NCBI GenBank assembly: GCA_900550685.1
Contig: URTS01000121.1
Location: 1-5,403 of the forward strand
Direction: 5' to 3'
DNA: 5,403 nt
Origin: an uncultured Oscillibacter sp.
GTDB lineage: Bacteria > Bacillota > Clostridia > Oscillospirales > Oscillospiraceae
Positions 1 to 4,995 of the stretch are shown one piece after another; the first letter of the stretch is position 1; each line of letters begins with the position of its first letter. The notes under the pieces are model-generated. The model saw nothing but the letters and a program-made list of their open reading frames with translations, ran no database searches and was not told the DNA's origin. Made by a program: the position numbers and the translations under genes.

Positions 1-653
1 TTTCTCTGGAAGTGCCGGACGGCAAGATCGTGACCCTGATCGGCGCCAACGGCGCCGGCAAGTCCACCACCCTGCGGACCATCACCGGCCTGGTGAAGGC
101 CTCCGGCGGCTCCATCCAGTGGGACGATCAGGAGCTGCTGGGCAAGTCCATCGACAAGATCGTTACCACCGGCATCGCCATGAGCCCGGAGGGCCGCCGG
201 GTGTTCCCGGATATGACCGTGCTGGAAAACCTGAAGATCGGCGCGTACCTGCGGCGGGACAAGGCGGAGATCGCCAAGGATATCCAGTGGGTCTACAGCC
301 TGTTCCCCCGGCTGGAGGAGCGGAGCTGGCAGCTGGCAGGCACCCTCTCCGGCGGCGAGCAGCAGATGCTGGCCGTGGGCCGGGCGCTGATGTCCCGCCC
401 CAAGCTGCTGCTGCTGGATGAGCCCTCTCTGGGTCTTGCCCCCCTGGTGGTGCAGGATATTTTCTCCATCATCCGGGAGATCAACAAACAGGGCGTCACC
501 GTGCTGCTGGTGGAGCAGAACGCCAACATGGCCCTGAAGATCGCAGACCTGGCCTACGTGCTGGAAACCGGCACCATCACCATGTCCGGCACCGGCGCGG
601 AGCTGCTGGCGGACCAGCGGGTGAAGGAAGCCTACCTGGGCAAGAGCAACTGA
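1..653 (+). CDS. livF: LivF-type branched-chain amino acid ABC transporter ATPase (5' end cut off by window)
   Basis: This is a cytoplasmic ATPase subunit that powers a high-affinity importer of leucine, isoleucine and valine, working with LivG, the permeases LivH/LivM and a binding protein. The reading frame is already open at base 3 (S-L-E-V-P-D-G-K), so the GTG at 12 is an internal valine codon, not the start. About 20 N-terminal residues are missing against the usual ~235. Visible motifs in order are Walker A GANGAGKST, the Q-loop/variable stretch MSPEGRRVFPDMTVLENL, the ABC signature LSGGEQQ, Walker B LLLLDEPSLGL and the LivF-typical switch LLVEQNANMAL. In that switch Q stands where most ABC ATPases have histidine. 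The end, VKEAYLGKSN, is also typical of LivF. As livF is usually the last gene of the liv operon, and a strong terminator follows 19 bases after the TGA stop, the rest of the operon should lie to the left. Assignment to LivF rather than LivG rests on the short length, the VEQNA motif and the C-terminus. Confidence 0.93.
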   Translation, partial: SLEVPDGKIVTLIGANGAGKSTTLRTITGLVKASGGSIQWDDQELLGKSIDKIVTTGIAMSPEGRRVFPDMTVLENLKIGAYLRRDKAEIAKDIQWVYSLFPRLEERSWQLAGTLSGGEQQMLAVGRALMSRPKLLLLDEPSLGLAPLVVQDIFSIIREINKQGVTVLLVEQNANMALKIADLAYVLETGTITMSGTGAELLADQRVKEAYLGKSN

Positions 654-671
654 AAACCGCATAAATTGCAG

Positions 672-708
672 AAAGCGCCTGAAGAAAAAATTCTTCAGGC
701 GCTTTTTT
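672..708 (+). terminator. Rho-independent terminator of livF, probably bidirectional
   Basis: A perfect 15-bp stem (672-686 paired with 691-705, core GCGCCTGAAG/CTTCAGGCGC) closes over a 4-nt AAAA loop. A run of six T (703-708) ends it on the plus strand. This is a textbook intrinsic terminator for livF. On the minus strand the same stem is followed by only TTTC, so it probably also stops the convergent ylbJ-like gene, with lower efficiency. The TAA stop of that gene (707-709) overlaps the end of the T tract. Confidence 0.93.
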
Positions 709-1630
709 ACGGAAACAGCCACAGGGACAGGGCCGCGGCCATCAATGCGGACAGATGGCCCTGCATCAGCTTTCCCAGAAAGCAGGGGCGAGGGGACAGG
801 TCCGTGCCGTCCAGCACGGCGGCGGTCTGGCACAGGACCGACAGCCCGCCCCATCCGGCGCACCCGGCGGCCAGAATAAAGCCGGTGCGGCCGCAGGTCA
901 GCAGGGGCGTCAGGGAGAACAGTTCCGTGATGCCCACCGCCATGGCCGCCAGCTGTCCGCCCAGGCGGGCCAAAGGAGACACCAGCACATAGAAGAGGGT
1001 CACAAAGGCGCAGACGGACACCATGGCCCCGGCGGCGTCCTTCACGGAGGCCACAAAGGCCCCCGGCAGGGAGGGGGCCTGAAAGGAGACTGGGGGCGGC
1101 ACGCTCCGCCGTCCCCGGCCCAGGCCCCGGAACAGCAAGCCCGTCACCAGGGCGGAGGCCATATGGATCAGCCACAGCCACAGGCCCACCCGGACGCTGC
1201 CGAACACCCCTACCCCCAGAACGCTGATGAGAAACACCGGATTGGAATTGTTGCAGAAGGTGAGGAGCCGTTCCGCCTCCTGACGGGTCAGGGCGCCGGA
1301 GGTGTACAGCTCCGCCGCCGTGCGGGCGCCGATGGGGTAGCCCCCCACCAGCCCCAGCAGCAGGGCGGATCCGGCGCAGCCCGGCAGACGGAACAGGGGC
1401 GCCATCAGGCCAGCCATATAGGGCGCCAGCCACTGCCCGAAGCCCAGGCGCATCAGCAGACCGGTGACGGCCATGAAGGGAAACAGGGCGGGGATCACCG
1501 TCCCGGCGCAGAGAGCCAGGGCCTTGGCGGCCTCCAGCCGCAGCTGCCCGGCGTCTGCCAGAAACCACACCAGCACCCCGCAGAGGATCAGGCACACATT
1601 GCCCCGCACCCGCTTGCTCATACACATCAC
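707..1630 (-). CDS. ylbJ: YlbJ-like sporulation integral membrane protein (nucleoside-recognition/Gate domain)
   Basis: This polytopic membrane protein of up to 307 aa belongs to the Gate-domain family that includes YlbJ and SpmA/SpmB. In B. subtilis ylbJ is a sigma-E gene needed for resistant spores; the transported substrate, if any, is not firmly known. Hydrophobic segments lie at about residues 11-27, 37-63, 86-105, 129-146, 148-168, 198-223, 225-240, 249-270 and 288-306. Family hallmarks are the early IPALFPFM segment (46-53), LVGGYPIGARTAAEL (94-107, the conserved SGYPMGA-like loop), LTFCNNSNPVF (123-133) and the second-repeat motif AGWGGLSVLCQ (258-268). It is shorter than B. subtilis YlbJ (about 400 aa). 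The start is uncertain: GTG 1630, ATG 1627 and ATG 1621 are all in frame, and none has a good Shine-Dalgarno site. It is convergent with livF and divergent from yqfC, another sporulation gene. A plain nucleoside-recognition protein without a sporulation role is the alternative. Confidence 0.82.
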   Translation of the reverse strand: MMCMSKRVRGNVCLILCGVLVWFLADAGQLRLEAAKALALCAGTVIPALFPFMAVTGLLMRLGFGQWLAPYMAGLMAPLFRLPGCAGSALLLGLVGGYPIGARTAAELYTSGALTRQEAERLLTFCNNSNPVFLISVLGVGVFGSVRVGLWLWLIHMASALVTGLLFRGLGRGRRSVPPPVSFQAPSLPGAFVASVKDAAGAMVSVCAFVTLFYVLVSPLARLGGQLAAMAVGITELFSLTPLLTCGRTGFILAAGCAGWGGLSVLCQTAAVLDGTDLSPRPCFLGKLMQGHLSALMAAALSLWLFP

Positions 1631-1637
1631 CCGGAAA

Positions 1638-1666
1638 AGCCTATGCAGCCTTTTGGCCCTTCATGC
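1638..1666 (-). promoter_or_regulatory. Weak candidate sigma-E-like promoter for the ylbJ-like gene
   Basis: On the minus strand, GCATGAAG (1666-1659) and CATAGGCT (1645-1638) are separated by 13 bp. This resembles the B. subtilis sigma-E pattern GHATAWNN / CATACAHT with 13-15 bp spacing; the -10-like box matches 6 of 8 positions. It would start transcription within a few bases of the GTG at 1630, leaving almost no leader. That fits a leaderless message or a start at ATG 1621, but it also counts against the call. The assignment leans on the known sigma-E control of ylbJ in B. subtilis. Confidence 0.25.
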
Positions 1667-1681
1667 CCGGGACAGGCAAGA

Positions 1682-1697
1682 GCGGCGGCCCCGCCGC
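1682..1697. repeat. GC-only palindrome between ylbJ-like gene and yqfC
   Basis: GCGGCGG-CC-CCGCCGC is a perfect inverted repeat with 7-bp arms and a 2-nt centre (as RNA, a 6-bp stem with a GCCC loop). It lies 12 bp upstream of the yqfC ribosome binding site and in the shared upstream region of two divergent sporulation genes. No T-run follows, so it is not an intrinsic terminator. It could be an operator or a leader hairpin near the yqfC start. In DNA this GC-rich, such a palindrome could also be chance. Confidence 0.45.
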
Positions 1698-1709
1698 ATA
1701 GAGTTCGGT

Positions 1710-1716
1710 GAGGTGA
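1710..1716 (+). promoter_or_regulatory. Ribosome binding site of yqfC
   Basis: GAGGTGA matches seven consecutive bases of the anti-Shine-Dalgarno complement. The GAGG core ends 7 nt before ATG 1721, which fixes the yqfC start. Confidence 0.8.
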
Positions 1717-1720
1717 GCGC

Positions 1721-2008
1721 ATGGAAAGGAAACGGGAACAGGGGGGCATTTTAGAGGGCGTGGCGGAGCTGTTCGACCTGCCGGCGGATGTGGTGGCGGG
1801 ACTGCCCCGGCTGGAACTGGTGGGGAACCGGCAGCTGTATCTGGAGCACCACACCGGCCTGCTGGCCTACAGCGATACCCGGATCGACGCCAACACCCCC
1901 TTTGGCGTGCTGCGGGTCCGGGGCCAGCGGCTGACTCTGCTGGCCATGACCGGGGAGGAACTGCGCATCGGCGGAAAAATTGACGGCGTGGAGTGGGTGT
2001 CATGCTGA
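1721..2008 (+). CDS. yqfC: Sporulation protein YqfC
   Basis: This is a small (95 aa) protein of the YabP/YqfC family. B. subtilis yqfC is expressed in the mother cell under sigma-E together with yqfD; its biochemical role is unknown. The sequence follows the family pattern: an N-terminal helix (LEGVAELFDLPADVVAGLPRLELVG) is followed by a beta-rich part with the signature G-N-R-Q-L-Y-L-E-H-H-T-G-L-L-A-Y-S-D. This leads into VRGQRLTLLAMTGEELRIGGKIDGVEW, and the length agrees with the ~93-aa B. subtilis protein. There is no signal peptide and no membrane segment, so it is probably cytoplasmic and may act on the membrane-anchored YqfD. The start at ATG 1721 is fixed by the GAGGTGA site. The TGA stop overlaps the yqfD start by 7 nt (ATGCTGA), which indicates translational coupling. 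Confidence 0.92.
   Translation: MERKREQGGILEGVAELFDLPADVVAGLPRLELVGNRQLYLEHHTGLLAYSDTRIDANTPFGVLRVRGQRLTLLAMTGEELRIGGKIDGVEWVSC
1990..1993 (+). promoter_or_regulatory. Ribosome binding site that decides the yqfD start
   Basis: GGAG ends 8 nt before ATG 2002 and lies inside the end of yqfC. It supports ATG 2002 rather than the in-frame GTG at 1993, which overlaps the site itself. Confidence 0.7.
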
Positions 2009-3210
2009 AAGGACTGATCAACCGCACCCGGGGCCAGGTGCGGCTCCGGGTGACGTGCCCCTACCCGGAGCGGGTGCTGAATCTGTGCTCCGCCCGGAAC
2101 CTGGCCTTCTGGGACCTGGAATGGGAAGGGGAAAACCAATTCACCTGCCGGGTGTCCCGGCAGGATTTCCGCGTTCTCCGGCAGAATGGGGAAAAGCTGG
2201 ACTGCGAGTTTCATGTCCTGGGCCGGGAGGGAGCCCCTTATGCCCTGGGCCGCCTGCGCCGCCGCCAGGCCTTGGCTGCGGGACTTTTGCTGTGGGGGGT
2301 GTGGCTGGTGCTCAGCTCTGTCCTCATCTGGGACATCCGCATCACCGGAAATGAAACGGTGCCGAAGGAGGAGATCCTCCGTTCCCTGGAGAAAAACGGC
2401 GTCCGGCGGGGGACCTGGGGGCTGTCTGTCAACGGCGAGGACATCCGCAACCACATGCTGCTGGACATCCCGGAGCTGAGCTGGGCGGCGGTGAACGTCT
2501 CCGGCTGCCGGGCGGACGTGCAGGTCCGGGAGCGGCGGCCTGCCCCGGCGCTGCTGGACCGGAAGGCCCCCTGCAACATCGTGGCCCGGCGGAGCGGGCT
2601 GGTGCTGGATATGCAGGCCTGGGGCGGCGTGCCCCAGGTGTTGGAGGGCATGTCTGTGGCAGAGGGGCAGCTGCTGATCTCCGGCGTGGAAGACACCGGC
2701 ACCTTCGGCACCCGGTTCACAGCCGGGCTGGGCCGGGTGGAGGGCCGCACCTGGTACACCCTCACCGCCAATGTGTCCCTCACCGGGCAGAGAAAGCGGT
2801 ACACCGGGGCGGAAAAGCGCCTCCATTCCTTGATTTTCGGCAGCCGCCGTATAAAATTCTTTGCAAACAGTAGCATTGACGGCGCACAGTGTGATAAAAT
2901 AACCACCAGGACCCCGGTAAGCATGCTGGGGGCGGCCCTGCCCATCACCTGGGAGACGGAGACGGTCCGGTTCTACGAAACGGAACCGGCGGCCCTGTCC
3001 CAGCAGGAGCGGCAGGCGGCGGTGGGCGCTGCCCTGGAAGCCTATCTCCACAGTGTCGTGGCCCCCTATGGGGAGGTGACAGCCAGCCAGGTGACGTCAC
3101 GCCTCCGGGGGGAGATCCTGACCGTGACGCTGACGGCGGAATGCCGGGAGGCGATCGGGGAGACGGTCCCCGTTTATACAGCCAATGAACCGGACGGAAC
3201 GTCCGGATAA
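2002..3210 (+). CDS. yqfD: Sporulation protein YqfD
   Basis: This 402-aa single-pass membrane protein is required for or associated with sporulation and is under sigma-E in B. subtilis (about 398 aa there). A soluble N-terminal part (1-85) is followed by a basic stop-transfer-like RLRRR and one transmembrane helix at about 90-110 (LAAGLLLWGVWLVLSSVLIW). Next comes a POTRA/FtsQ-like stretch, IRITGNETVPKEEILRSLEKNGVRRG (112-137). The long extracytoplasmic region carries family patterns: PCNIVARRSGLVLDM (190-204), LLISGVE (224-230), FGSRRIKFFANSS (279-291) and LPITWETETVRFYE (313-326). The start ATG 2002 has a GGAG site 8 nt upstream and overlaps the yqfC stop by 7 nt. Codons 274-303 are locally AT-rich (AAA, ATT, TTT), unlike the rest of the gene. 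The protein probably works with YqfC in the mother-cell or outer forespore membrane (inference). Confidence 0.92.
   Translation: MLKGLINRTRGQVRLRVTCPYPERVLNLCSARNLAFWDLEWEGENQFTCRVSRQDFRVLRQNGEKLDCEFHVLGREGAPYALGRLRRRQALAAGLLLWGVWLVLSSVLIWDIRITGNETVPKEEILRSLEKNGVRRGTWGLSVNGEDIRNHMLLDIPELSWAAVNVSGCRADVQVRERRPAPALLDRKAPCNIVARRSGLVLDMQAWGGVPQVLEGMSVAEGQLLISGVEDTGTFGTRFTAGLGRVEGRTWYTLTANVSLTGQRKRYTGAEKRLHSLIFGSRRIKFFANSSIDGAQCDKITTRTPVSMLGAALPITWETETVRFYETEPAALSQQERQAAVGAALEAYLHSVVAPYGEVTASQVTSRLRGEILTVTLTAECREAIGETVPVYTANEPDGTSG
2830..2857 (+). promoter_or_regulatory. Possible internal promoter within yqfD
   Basis: TTGATT (2830-2835) and TAAAAT (2852-2857) are 16 bp apart inside an AT-rich island in an otherwise GC-rich gene, about 370 bp upstream of phoH. 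It would allow phoH-ybeY to be expressed outside sporulation. The island partly reflects conserved K/F/I residues of YqfD, so the match may be incidental. Confidence 0.25.
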
Positions 3211-3214
3211 CTTT

Positions 3215-3219
3215 AGGAG
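3215..3219 (+). promoter_or_regulatory. Ribosome binding site that decides the phoH start
   Basis: AGGAG lies 7 nt upstream of ATG 3227. It favours that start over the in-frame ATG 3185, which sits within the end of yqfD, has no comparable site and would add 14 residues. Confidence 0.85.
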
Positions 3220-3226
3220 TGATCTC

Positions 3227-4201
3227 ATGGAACAGAGGATCAGCATTGAACGGATGGAGCAGGCCGTGAACATTTTCGGCTCCTTTGATGAAAACATCCG
3301 TCTGCTGGAAAAGGAATTCAGTGTGGCGGTGACCAACCGGGACGGCGAACTGCGGATCAACGGCGAGCCGGAGGACGTGATGCACGCCGCCAAGGCAGTG
3401 CAGGCCATGCTGACGCTGTCCTCCCGGGGGGAGGCCCTGGGGGAGCAGAACGTCCGCTATATCATCGACATGGTCCGCACCGGGAAAGAGGAGCAGATCA
3501 GCGAGCTGGCAGGAGATGTGCTGTGCATCTCCGCCAAGGGCCGTCCGGTGAAGCCCAAGACCCTGGGCCAGAAGGAGTATATCCAGTCGGTGCTGAAAAA
3601 CACCGTCACCATCGGCGTGGGCCCTGCCGGCACCGGCAAGACCTATCTGGCCGTGGCGGCGGCGGTCCAGGCCTTCCGGGAAAAGCAGGTGAACCGCATC
3701 ATCCTCACCCGCCCCGCCGTGGAGGCCGGGGAGCGGCTGGGCTTCCTGCCCGGCGATTTGCAGAGCAAGGTGGACCCGTACCTCCGGCCCCTGTACGACG
3801 CCCTGTTCGACATGCTGGGAGCGGAGACCTACCAGAAGTATCTGGAGCGGGGCAACATCGAGGTGGCCCCCCTGGCCTACATGCGGGGCCGGACCCTGGA
3901 CGACAGCTTCATCATCCTGGACGAGGCCCAGAACACCAGCCGGGAGCAGATGAAAATGTTCCTGACCCGTCTGGGCTTCGGCTCCAAGATCGTCATTACC
4001 GGCGACGTCACCCAGATCGACCTGCCGGACGGCAAGCCCTCCGGCCTGCGGGAGGCCATGCGGGTGCTGAAAAACGTGGAGGGCATCGGCATCTGCGAGC
4101 TGACCAACGCCGACGTGGTGCGCCACGTCATGGTCCAGCGGATCGTCCGGGCCTATGAGAACTACGAAAACGCCAAAAACGGCGGGAAGGGAAAGAAATA
4201 A
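3227..4201 (+). CDS. phoH: PhoH-family P-loop ATPase
   Basis: This is a cytoplasmic P-loop NTPase of 324 aa, in the usual range for PhoH-like proteins. The cellular role is not settled; links to RNA metabolism are suggested by the fold and by constant pairing with ybeY. The N-terminal ~100 residues (ISIERMEQAVNIFGSFDENIRLLEKEF...) form a KH-like region. The ATPase part follows: Walker A G-P-A-G-T-G-K-T at 132-139, the ILTRPAVEAGERLGFLPGDLQ segment typical of the family, Walker B FIILDEAQN at 228-236 and the sensor-like ITGDVTQIDLP. The C-terminus is lysine/glycine-rich (NAKNGGKGKK). ATG 3227 is chosen from the AGGAG site; there are 16 bp between the yqfD stop and this start. The stop overlaps the ybeY start by one base (TAATG). 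In B. subtilis pgpH/yqfF would come next, but here ybeY follows directly. Confidence 0.94.
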   Translation: MEQRISIERMEQAVNIFGSFDENIRLLEKEFSVAVTNRDGELRINGEPEDVMHAAKAVQAMLTLSSRGEALGEQNVRYIIDMVRTGKEEQISELAGDVLCISAKGRPVKPKTLGQKEYIQSVLKNTVTIGVGPAGTGKTYLAVAAAVQAFREKQVNRIILTRPAVEAGERLGFLPGDLQSKVDPYLRPLYDALFDMLGAETYQKYLERGNIEVAPLAYMRGRTLDDSFIILDEAQNTSREQMKMFLTRLGFGSKIVITGDVTQIDLPDGKPSGLREAMRVLKNVEGIGICELTNADVVRHVMVQRIVRAYENYENAKNGGKGKK

Positions 4202-4698
4202 TGGCGAAACGGCATTATATTCCCATCACCGCCGACGTGCCGGGGGTGAATGACAGCCAGCGGGCCTTCATCCGCAAGGTCATCCGCACCGCCCTGGCGG
4301 CAGAGGGGGTGGACTTCCCCTGTGAGGTGGACGTGCTGCTGACAAACGACGAGGCCATCCACCAGATCAACAAGGATATGCGGGATGTGGACCGGGCCAC
4401 GGACGTGCTGAGCTTTCCGGAGTTCGACCTGACCCCCGGCGAGCTGCCCGGGGAGGAGGACGCCGACCCCGGCACCGGGCTGGTGCCCCTGGGGGACATG
4501 GTGATCTCCATGGAGCACGTAGCGGCCCAGGCCAAGGAGTACGGCCATTCCAACCGCCGGGAGCTGGCCTATCTGGTGGTGCACTCCGTGCTGCACCTGC
4601 TGGGGTATGACCATCTGGACGAGGGCCCCCAGAAAAAGCAGATGCGGGGGAGAGAGGAAGCCATTCTGGCGGAACTGGGGATCACAAGAGAGGACTAA
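4201..4698 (+). CDS. ybeY: YbeY endoribonuclease (16S rRNA 3' end maturation)
   Basis: YbeY is a single-strand-specific, metal-dependent endoribonuclease (UPF0054) acting in 16S rRNA 3' processing and ribosome quality control. The 165-aa product carries the zinc-site signature H-S-V-L-H-L-L-G-Y-D-H with ligands His128, His132 and His138. It also has the conserved INKDMRDVDRATDVLSFP block (56-73, including Arg61 of the N-x3-R motif), LGDMVIS (97-103) and the terminal RGREEAIL segment. It is slightly longer than E. coli YbeY because of an acidic loop, GELPGEEDADPGTG (80-93). ATG 4201 shares its A with the phoH stop, so translation is probably coupled; the upstream GGGAAGGGA is a mediocre ribosome binding site. 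Its stop lies only 4 bp from the stop of the convergent small gene, and no terminator is visible between them. Confidence 0.96.
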   Translation: MAKRHYIPITADVPGVNDSQRAFIRKVIRTALAAEGVDFPCEVDVLLTNDEAIHQINKDMRDVDRATDVLSFPEFDLTPGELPGEEDADPGTGLVPLGDMVISMEHVAAQAKEYGHSNRRELAYLVVHSVLHLLGYDHLDEGPQKKQMRGREEAILAELGITRED

Positions 4699-4702
4699 AA
4701 CA

Positions 4703-4909
4703 TTACTCCGCCAGCCCCCGGCCGGTGCGCAGTCCCAGCAGAAAGGCCTGCACGGCAGTGAATTCCAGTATTTTGGCGGTGCTTTCCGCCAGATAAGCGG
4801 GCAGATCGTTATGCAGCAGGTCAAAATGGAAGCTGTAGTCCCCTTGGGGCGCGGCATCCAGCTCCGGACGGATGTAGTGGGCATAGAGCCAGAGCATGAA
4901 ATCGGACAT
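4703..4909 (-). CDS. Unrecognised 68-aa acidic protein, divergent partner of an XRE regulator
   Basis: I do not recognise this family with confidence. The protein is 68 aa and acidic (9 D/E against 4 K/R). It has an aromatic N-terminus (MSDFMLWLYAHYIRP), a middle QGDYSFHFDLLHNDLP and a C-terminal, probably helical stretch (AKILEFTAVQAFLLGLRTGRGL). It has no signal peptide and no clear transmembrane helix; the hydrophobic stretches look amphipathic. It is judged real because it has an excellent ribosome binding site (AAGGAG, 4923-4918 on the minus strand, 8 nt before the ATG). It also has a consensus promoter further upstream, and it sits divergently to an XRE gene with paired operators between them. 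Codons are mixed (for example TTT, TAT, AAT and ATT are present). It could be an effector or antirepressor for the regulator, or a small regulated cytoplasmic protein. Nothing in the sequence shows enzymatic residues. Confidence 0.72.
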   Translation of the reverse strand: MSDFMLWLYAHYIRPELDAAPQGDYSFHFDLLHNDLPAYLAESTAKILEFTAVQAFLLGLRTGRGLAE

Positions 4910-4917
4910 AAATATCT

Positions 4918-4923
4918 CTCCTT
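4918..4923 (-). promoter_or_regulatory. Ribosome binding site of the 68-aa gene
   Basis: AAGGAG on the minus strand, with 8 nt to ATG 4909-4907. This is one of the best sites in the window and the main support for the small gene being translated. Confidence 0.82.
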
Positions 4924-4927
4924 AAAC

Positions 4928-4943
4928 ACAATATTTATATTGT
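4928..4943. promoter_or_regulatory. Operator 1: ACAATA-N4-TATTGT
   Basis: This inverted repeat (ACAATA-TTTA-TATTGT) shares both 6-bp half-sites with the copy at 4958-4973. The two centres are 30 bp apart, about three turns of B-DNA, so both would face the same side. It covers the expected transcription start and first bases of the minus-strand gene, where a bound protein would block initiation. The likely binder is the adjacent XRE protein (inference from position and symmetry). Confidence 0.78.
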
Positions 4944-4949
4944 CCTACA

Positions 4950-4978
4950 AGAATATCACAATACATATATTGTGTCAA
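4950..4978 (-). promoter_or_regulatory. Sigma-A-type promoter for the 68-aa gene
   Basis: On the minus strand, a perfect -35 TTGACA (4978-4973) and a -10 TATTCT (4955-4950, 4 of 6 matches) are separated by exactly 17 bp (4972-4956). Transcription would start near 4943, giving a leader of about 34 nt that contains the AAGGAG site. Operator 2 fills the spacer between the two boxes and touches the edge of the -35. Confidence 0.75.
4958..4973. promoter_or_regulatory. Operator 2: ACAATA-N4-TATTGT
   Basis: ACAATA-CATA-TATTGT is extended by one more base pair on each side (C4957/G4974). It sits inside the 17-bp spacer of the minus-strand promoter, a classical position for steric repression. It also ends 22 bp before the XRE start codon, so the regulator would probably control its own gene too. 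Best candidates for the XRE promoter (TTTATA 4934-4939 with CACAAT 4957-4962, or TTGTCC 4940-4945 with ACATAT 4963-4968, both with 17-bp spacers) are weak and overlap the operators. Confidence 0.8.
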
Positions 4979-4995
4979 GAGAAGATGGGAGAATT

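Noticed and set aside
1697..1704. CATAGAGT as a sigma-E -10 box for yqfC
   Set aside because: There is no matching -35 at the right distance (the region is GC-only), and the start would fall in the ribosome binding site.
755..1711. Long plus-strand open frame (318 codons) opposite the ylbJ-like gene
   Set aside because: Its composition is Gln/Gly/His/Pro-rich without motifs, it lacks a ribosome binding site and it is fully antisense to a gene with clear family signatures; such frames arise from high GC.
1993..2001. GTG 1993 as yqfD start
   Set aside because: It overlaps the GGAG site, whereas ATG 2002 has that site at 8-nt spacing and the usual M-L-K N-terminus.
1867..3051. Long minus-strand open frame (394 codons) opposite yqfC-yqfD
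   Set aside because: It is a GC-driven shadow: low-complexity product, no recognised domain, antisense to two coupled sporulation genes.
3185..3226. ATG 3185 as phoH start
   Set aside because: It lies within the end of yqfD with no ribosome binding site; ATG 3227 has AGGAG at 7 nt.
2945..4126. Long minus-strand open frame (393 codons) opposite phoH
   Set aside because: It is rich in His/Gly/Leu/Pro and antisense to a PhoH gene with intact Walker motifs; no supporting start signal.
4972..4995. GTG 4972 as XRE start
   Set aside because: It falls inside operator 2 and would place the ribosome site within the promoter; the extra residues are not part of the HTH domain.
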